DNA of 64,000 nt from AWTP1-13 sp963775835 (GTDB lineage: Bacteria; Pseudomonadota; Alphaproteobacteria; Rhizobiales; Hyphomicrobiaceae). The position numbers were made by a program, and so were the translations under genes. Positions within the stretch are counted from its first letter, which is position 1. Each line of letters opens with the position of its first letter. The notes beneath the pieces were generated by a model, which saw only the letters and a list, made by a program, of their open reading frames with translations, was not told the DNA's origin and searched no databases. Shown piece after piece: positions 61,473 through 64,000 of this stretch. The stretch covers positions 124,001 through 188,000 of the forward strand of contig CAVZKV010000015.1 in the NCBI GenBank assembly GCA_963775835.1, given 5' to 3'.

Positions 61473-63504
61473 GGTAAAAGCCGCAAGAATTGCGCCAGGC
61501 CAAGCCCTTCCATTGTCGGAAAGCCGAGGTGTGCGCGCCACGCTCATCGGCGTTGCCCTGGTCTTCTTCATATTTTTCTTGCTGCTGCCACTGATCGTCG
61601 TGTTCGCGGAGGCCCTGCGTCAGGGTTTCCATGCCTACTGGTCCGGGCTAGGCGACCTCGAAACGCTCGCCGCAATAAGGCTGACGCTCCTTACGGCAAT
61701 CGTGGTTGTGCCCATCAATACCGTGTTCGGGGTAGCCGCCGCCTGGGCAATTACAAAGTTCACCTTTGCGGGCAAGAATCTCCTGATCACCCTGATCGAC
61801 GTGCCGTTTTCCGTGTCGCCGGTGATAGGCGGCATGGTCTTCGTTTTGCTGTTTGGACTGCCGGGTGTGTTCGGCCCGTGGCTTGCGGCGCATGACATCA
61901 AGATCATCTTCGCGGTTCCAGGCGTGATCATCGCGACACTGTTCGTCACCTTGCCCTTCGTGGCCCGCGAGTTAATTCCTTTGATGCAAAAGCAGGGAAC
62001 CGATCAAGAGGAAGCCGCAATCATGTTGGGGGCGAACGGTTTGCAGACCTTTCTGCGCATTACGCTTCCGAACATTAAGTGGGGCCTCTTGTATGGCGTC
62101 TTGCTTTGCAATGGCCGCGCCATCGGTGAGTTTGGAGCGGTAGCCGTGGTTTCGGGGCACATCATGGGGCTTACCAACACCATGCCGCTCCACGTCGAGG
62201 TGCTCTACAACGACTTCAACTTCGTCGCTGCATTCGCGGTGGCTTCGCTTCTCGTCATGATGGCCTTCGCGACACTGGTGCTGAAAACGGTTCTCGAGTT
62301 CACGCGCTGCCTTGAAGTCGCCAAGCCTTCCATAGGGAGCAGCCCATTGGAAATCGCGGTGAAGAATTTGACCAAGCGCTTCGAGCATCAGACCGTGCTC
62401 GATCGCGTCAATCTTCAAATCCAGGACAAAGAGTTCATCGGACTGCTGGGCCCATCCGGTTCCGGCAAGACCACGCTGCTTCGCATCCTGGCGGGCCTTG
62501 AACTTGCCGACGATGGAGCCGTGGAAATTGATGGCCGCGACAGCAGTACCTTGTCGCTGGACGAGCGCCGGGTCGGGTTCGTTTTTCAGCATTACGCCTT
62601 GTTCAATCACATGACCGTATTCCAGAACGTGGCTTTTGGTCTCCAGGTCAAGCCCAGGCAAGCACGCAAATCCAACGCCGCAATTGCGAAACGCGTGCGC
62701 GATTTGCTCGGCCTGGTGCAACTACAAGCATTTGAGGATCGTTTTCCCGCGCAGCTATCGGGAGGACAAAGGCAGCGCGTCGCATTGGCGCGAACCCTCG
62801 CCATCGAGCCGAAGGTGCTGCTTCTTGACGAACCTTTCGGCGCCTTGGACGCCAAAGTGCGAGTTGAACTGCGGCGCTCGCTCCGGGAAATTCATGATAC
62901 CGCAGGGCTCACCACGGTTTTCGTTACGCATGATCAGGACGAGGCGTTGGATCTGGCTGATCGCGTCGCCATCATGAACCGTGGCATCATTGAGCAGGTT
63001 GGTAGCCCCGTCGAAGTCTATGACGCGCCAAAATCGCCATTTGTTTTCGATTTTCTCGGCCATACTAATTCCTTCGATTGTATTGTGCGAGGCGGCAAGG
63101 CGTACCTGGGGGAAAACCAGCTCGTGCTTGACGAGGTGGTCCGCGACGGCCCGGCCGTCGTGTTCGTGCGCCCGCACGATGTCCTTTTGGCGCGGGCCGA
63201 CAGGGCTCAAATGAATACGGCTACCCGCCTCCCGGGGTCAGCGCTTGTGCGTTTCATCTCGGCATTGGGCCAGCGCGCTGTTGCCGAACTCCTCTACGAA
63301 CGGCGGCTGATCGAGGTGGAAATGACGCGTGAGACGCTGCAAGAGCTTGGGCTGCAGGTTGGCAGCAAATGCACGATCAGTCTCAGGCACGCGCGGGTGT
63401 ACGCAAGACAGGCGGCCGAGGAGCAAACCCGCGTCGCCGAGCGGGCAGCGGCGCGGCCTCGCAAACGTCGGCGATTTCGCGACCGTCTACCCACGCTGCG
63501 CTAA
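61465..63504 (+). CDS. Fused sulfate permease (CysW) and ATPase (CysA)
   Basis: This 679-residue protein joins two usually separate subunits. Residues 1-285 are the CysW permease, with six helices and an EAA loop QKQGTDQEEAAIMLGANGLQ. Residues about 295-530 are a CysA-type ATPase: Walker A GPSGSGKTT, Q-loop FVFQHYALF, signature LSGGQRQRVALARTLA, Walker B VLLLDEPFGALDA, and H-loop VFVTHDQDEALDLAD. A TOBE-like domain follows, then a basic tail. No stop or start separates them; the linker is TRCLEVAKPSIGSSP. GTG 61465 starts it. The transporter would be one CysT plus one fused CysW-CysA, with the second ATPase copy coming from a second fused chain or an unlinked CysA. Confidence 0.93.
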   Translation: MARVKAARIAPGQALPLSESRGVRATLIGVALVFFIFFLLLPLIVVFAEALRQGFHAYWSGLGDLETLAAIRLTLLTAIVVVPINTVFGVAAAWAITKFTFAGKNLLITLIDVPFSVSPVIGGMVFVLLFGLPGVFGPWLAAHDIKIIFAVPGVIIATLFVTLPFVARELIPLMQKQGTDQEEAAIMLGANGLQTFLRITLPNIKWGLLYGVLLCNGRAIGEFGAVAVVSGHIMGLTNTMPLHVEVLYNDFNFVAAFAVASLLVMMAFATLVLKTVLEFTRCLEVAKPSIGSSPLEIAVKNLTKRFEHQTVLDRVNLQIQDKEFIGLLGPSGSGKTTLLRILAGLELADDGAVEIDGRDSSTLSLDERRVGFVFQHYALFNHMTVFQNVAFGLQVKPRQARKSNAAIAKRVRDLLGLVQLQAFEDRFPAQLSGGQRQRVALARTLAIEPKVLLLDEPFGALDAKVRVELRRSLREIHDTAGLTTVFVTHDQDEALDLADRVAIMNRGIIEQVGSPVEVYDAPKSPFVFDFLGHTNSFDCIVRGGKAYLGENQLVLDEVVRDGPAVVFVRPHDVLLARADRAQMNTATRLPGSALVRFISALGQRAVAELLYERRLIEVEMTRETLQELGLQVGSKCTISLRHARVYARQAAEEQTRVAERAAARPRKRRRFRDRLPTLR

Positions 63505-63838
63505 GGCGGCCGAACCCGGCGACGCCGTTTGCGGGGGTGGGAGGAAGGCCGCAAGCCAGCCCAGCACCCCGAATGGTGGACACCCCACCGGTGTCCAGTC
63601 GTCCGCACCCATGAGTCGCTCGACGATGGGTTGCGTTAAGGCAGCGTTAAGAATCTGTGACGAAAAAGGACTTGGGTGCGAGATGAACGGCAAATGAATG
63701 CCAGGCGTCCCTTTTTGGTGCTTGCTGGATATCGCGGCCCCAATCGGAACTTGTCGTTCTGCACCGGGTTGATTTGGACCCCACTTGAGCTCGACCGGAG
63801 GCGAGCCGCTGCTCGGCGCGCGCTGGAGGAACCAACCC
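63505..63838. other. Spacer after the sulfate operon; hairpin
   Basis: TGGACACC at 63577-63584 pairs with GGTGTCCA at 63590-63597 across CCACC. No T-tract follows, so it is a possible but unproven terminator of the sulfate operon. No gene is supported here; GGAGGA at about 63825 is the ribosome site of the next gene. Confidence 0.5.
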
Positions 63839-64000
63839 ATGGTCTTGTCATTTCGTTCTGCTGGCGCCTTCGCTCTTGTCTCTGCGATCAGCCTTTTGTT
63901 TGGTCAGTTTGTTTCGCCCGGCGGTGTGACGGTCGCCCACGCGCAAGCCAATGCGCAGGAGAACGCGCGAGCCGCCCAGCAGAGGGCGGCGCAACAGGCG
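63839..64000 (+). CDS. Secreted protein, N-terminal part only (cut by window end)
   Basis: The ATG at 63839 follows GGAGGAACCAACCC. The first 54 codons give a signal peptide (FRSAGAFALVSAISLLFGQF, end near VAHAQA). A charged Gln/Ala-rich mature start follows (NAQENARAAQQRAAQQA). The frame is open at the window edge. The rest is not visible, so no function can be given. Confidence 0.7.
   Translation, partial: MVLSFRSAGAFALVSAISLLFGQFVSPGGVTVAHAQANAQENARAAQQRAAQQA

Overview
The window looks like chromosomal DNA from an alphaproteobacterium of the order Hyphomicrobiales (Bradyrhizobium, Xanthobacteraceae or Beijerinckiaceae relatives). The GC content is high. It has two HWE-family histidine kinases, a type II lumazine synthase behind an FMN riboswitch, and several small secreted or membrane proteins of kinds I associate with this order. 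No rRNA, tRNA, CRISPR array, integrase or intact insertion sequence was seen.

Region 1 (1-27000) is accessory and eroded. It holds serine hydrolases (two intact, one edge fragment), an aminoglycoside-phosphotransferase-like gene with unusually GC-rich codons, a methyltransferase, the riboswitch-ribH unit, two orphan sensor kinases, a secreted M15-type peptidase, and small hypothetical proteins. A glutathione S-transferase, a YetF-domain membrane protein, a prenylcysteine methyltransferase-like protein, an HxlR regulator divergent from an FMN reductase, and a pirin complete it. Between about 9.5 and 27 kb there are five broken genes: a YqjD-like protein, an MBL-fold hydrolase, a GNAT, a second GST and a phosphopantetheinyl transferase. 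A sixth fragment sits at the left edge.

Region 2 (27000-37220) is an amino-acid decarboxylation module. An AspT-type exchanger and an OprD-type porin lie on the minus strand. Divergent from them are an Orn/Lys/Arg-fold decarboxylase with an unassigned N-terminus, a second AspT-type exchanger and aspartate 4-decarboxylase. Aspartate/alanine exchange plus decarboxylation is a known proton-motive cycle. The porin, the second exchanger and the second decarboxylase extend it into what could be a composite acid-resistance or energy-conserving system.

Region 3 (37360-53106) reads as a C2/C4 carbon-overflow and storage-polymer island. It has a CBS-domain protein, a DUF3300 protein, 3-hydroxybutyrate dehydrogenase and a two-subunit CoA-transferase on the plus strand. 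On the minus strand it has a DUF3141 protein with a PHA-synthase-like cysteine elbow, a 142-residue orphan, phosphate acyltransferase, acetate kinase, FabI, a GNAT and a SulP transporter. PPK2 and an AI-2E-type permease follow. The genes link hydroxybutyrate, acetoacetyl-CoA, acetyl-phosphate, ATP and polyphosphate.

Region 4 (53600-64000) has a haloacetate-dehalogenase-like hydrolase, a paralogue of the small membrane protein at 10.2 kb, and an Asp/Glu racemase-like protein with a substituted catalytic cysteine. An ECF sigma factor is followed by an anti-sigma gene split by one in-frame stop. A periplasmic histidine phosphatase with two very small neighbours and a sulfate ABC operon follow. 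In that operon the CysW-type permease and the CysA-type ATPase are one polypeptide. The window ends inside a secreted-protein gene.

All functions are read from sequence motifs and context; no database search was run. Frameshift and stop-codon pseudogenes could be sequencing errors.
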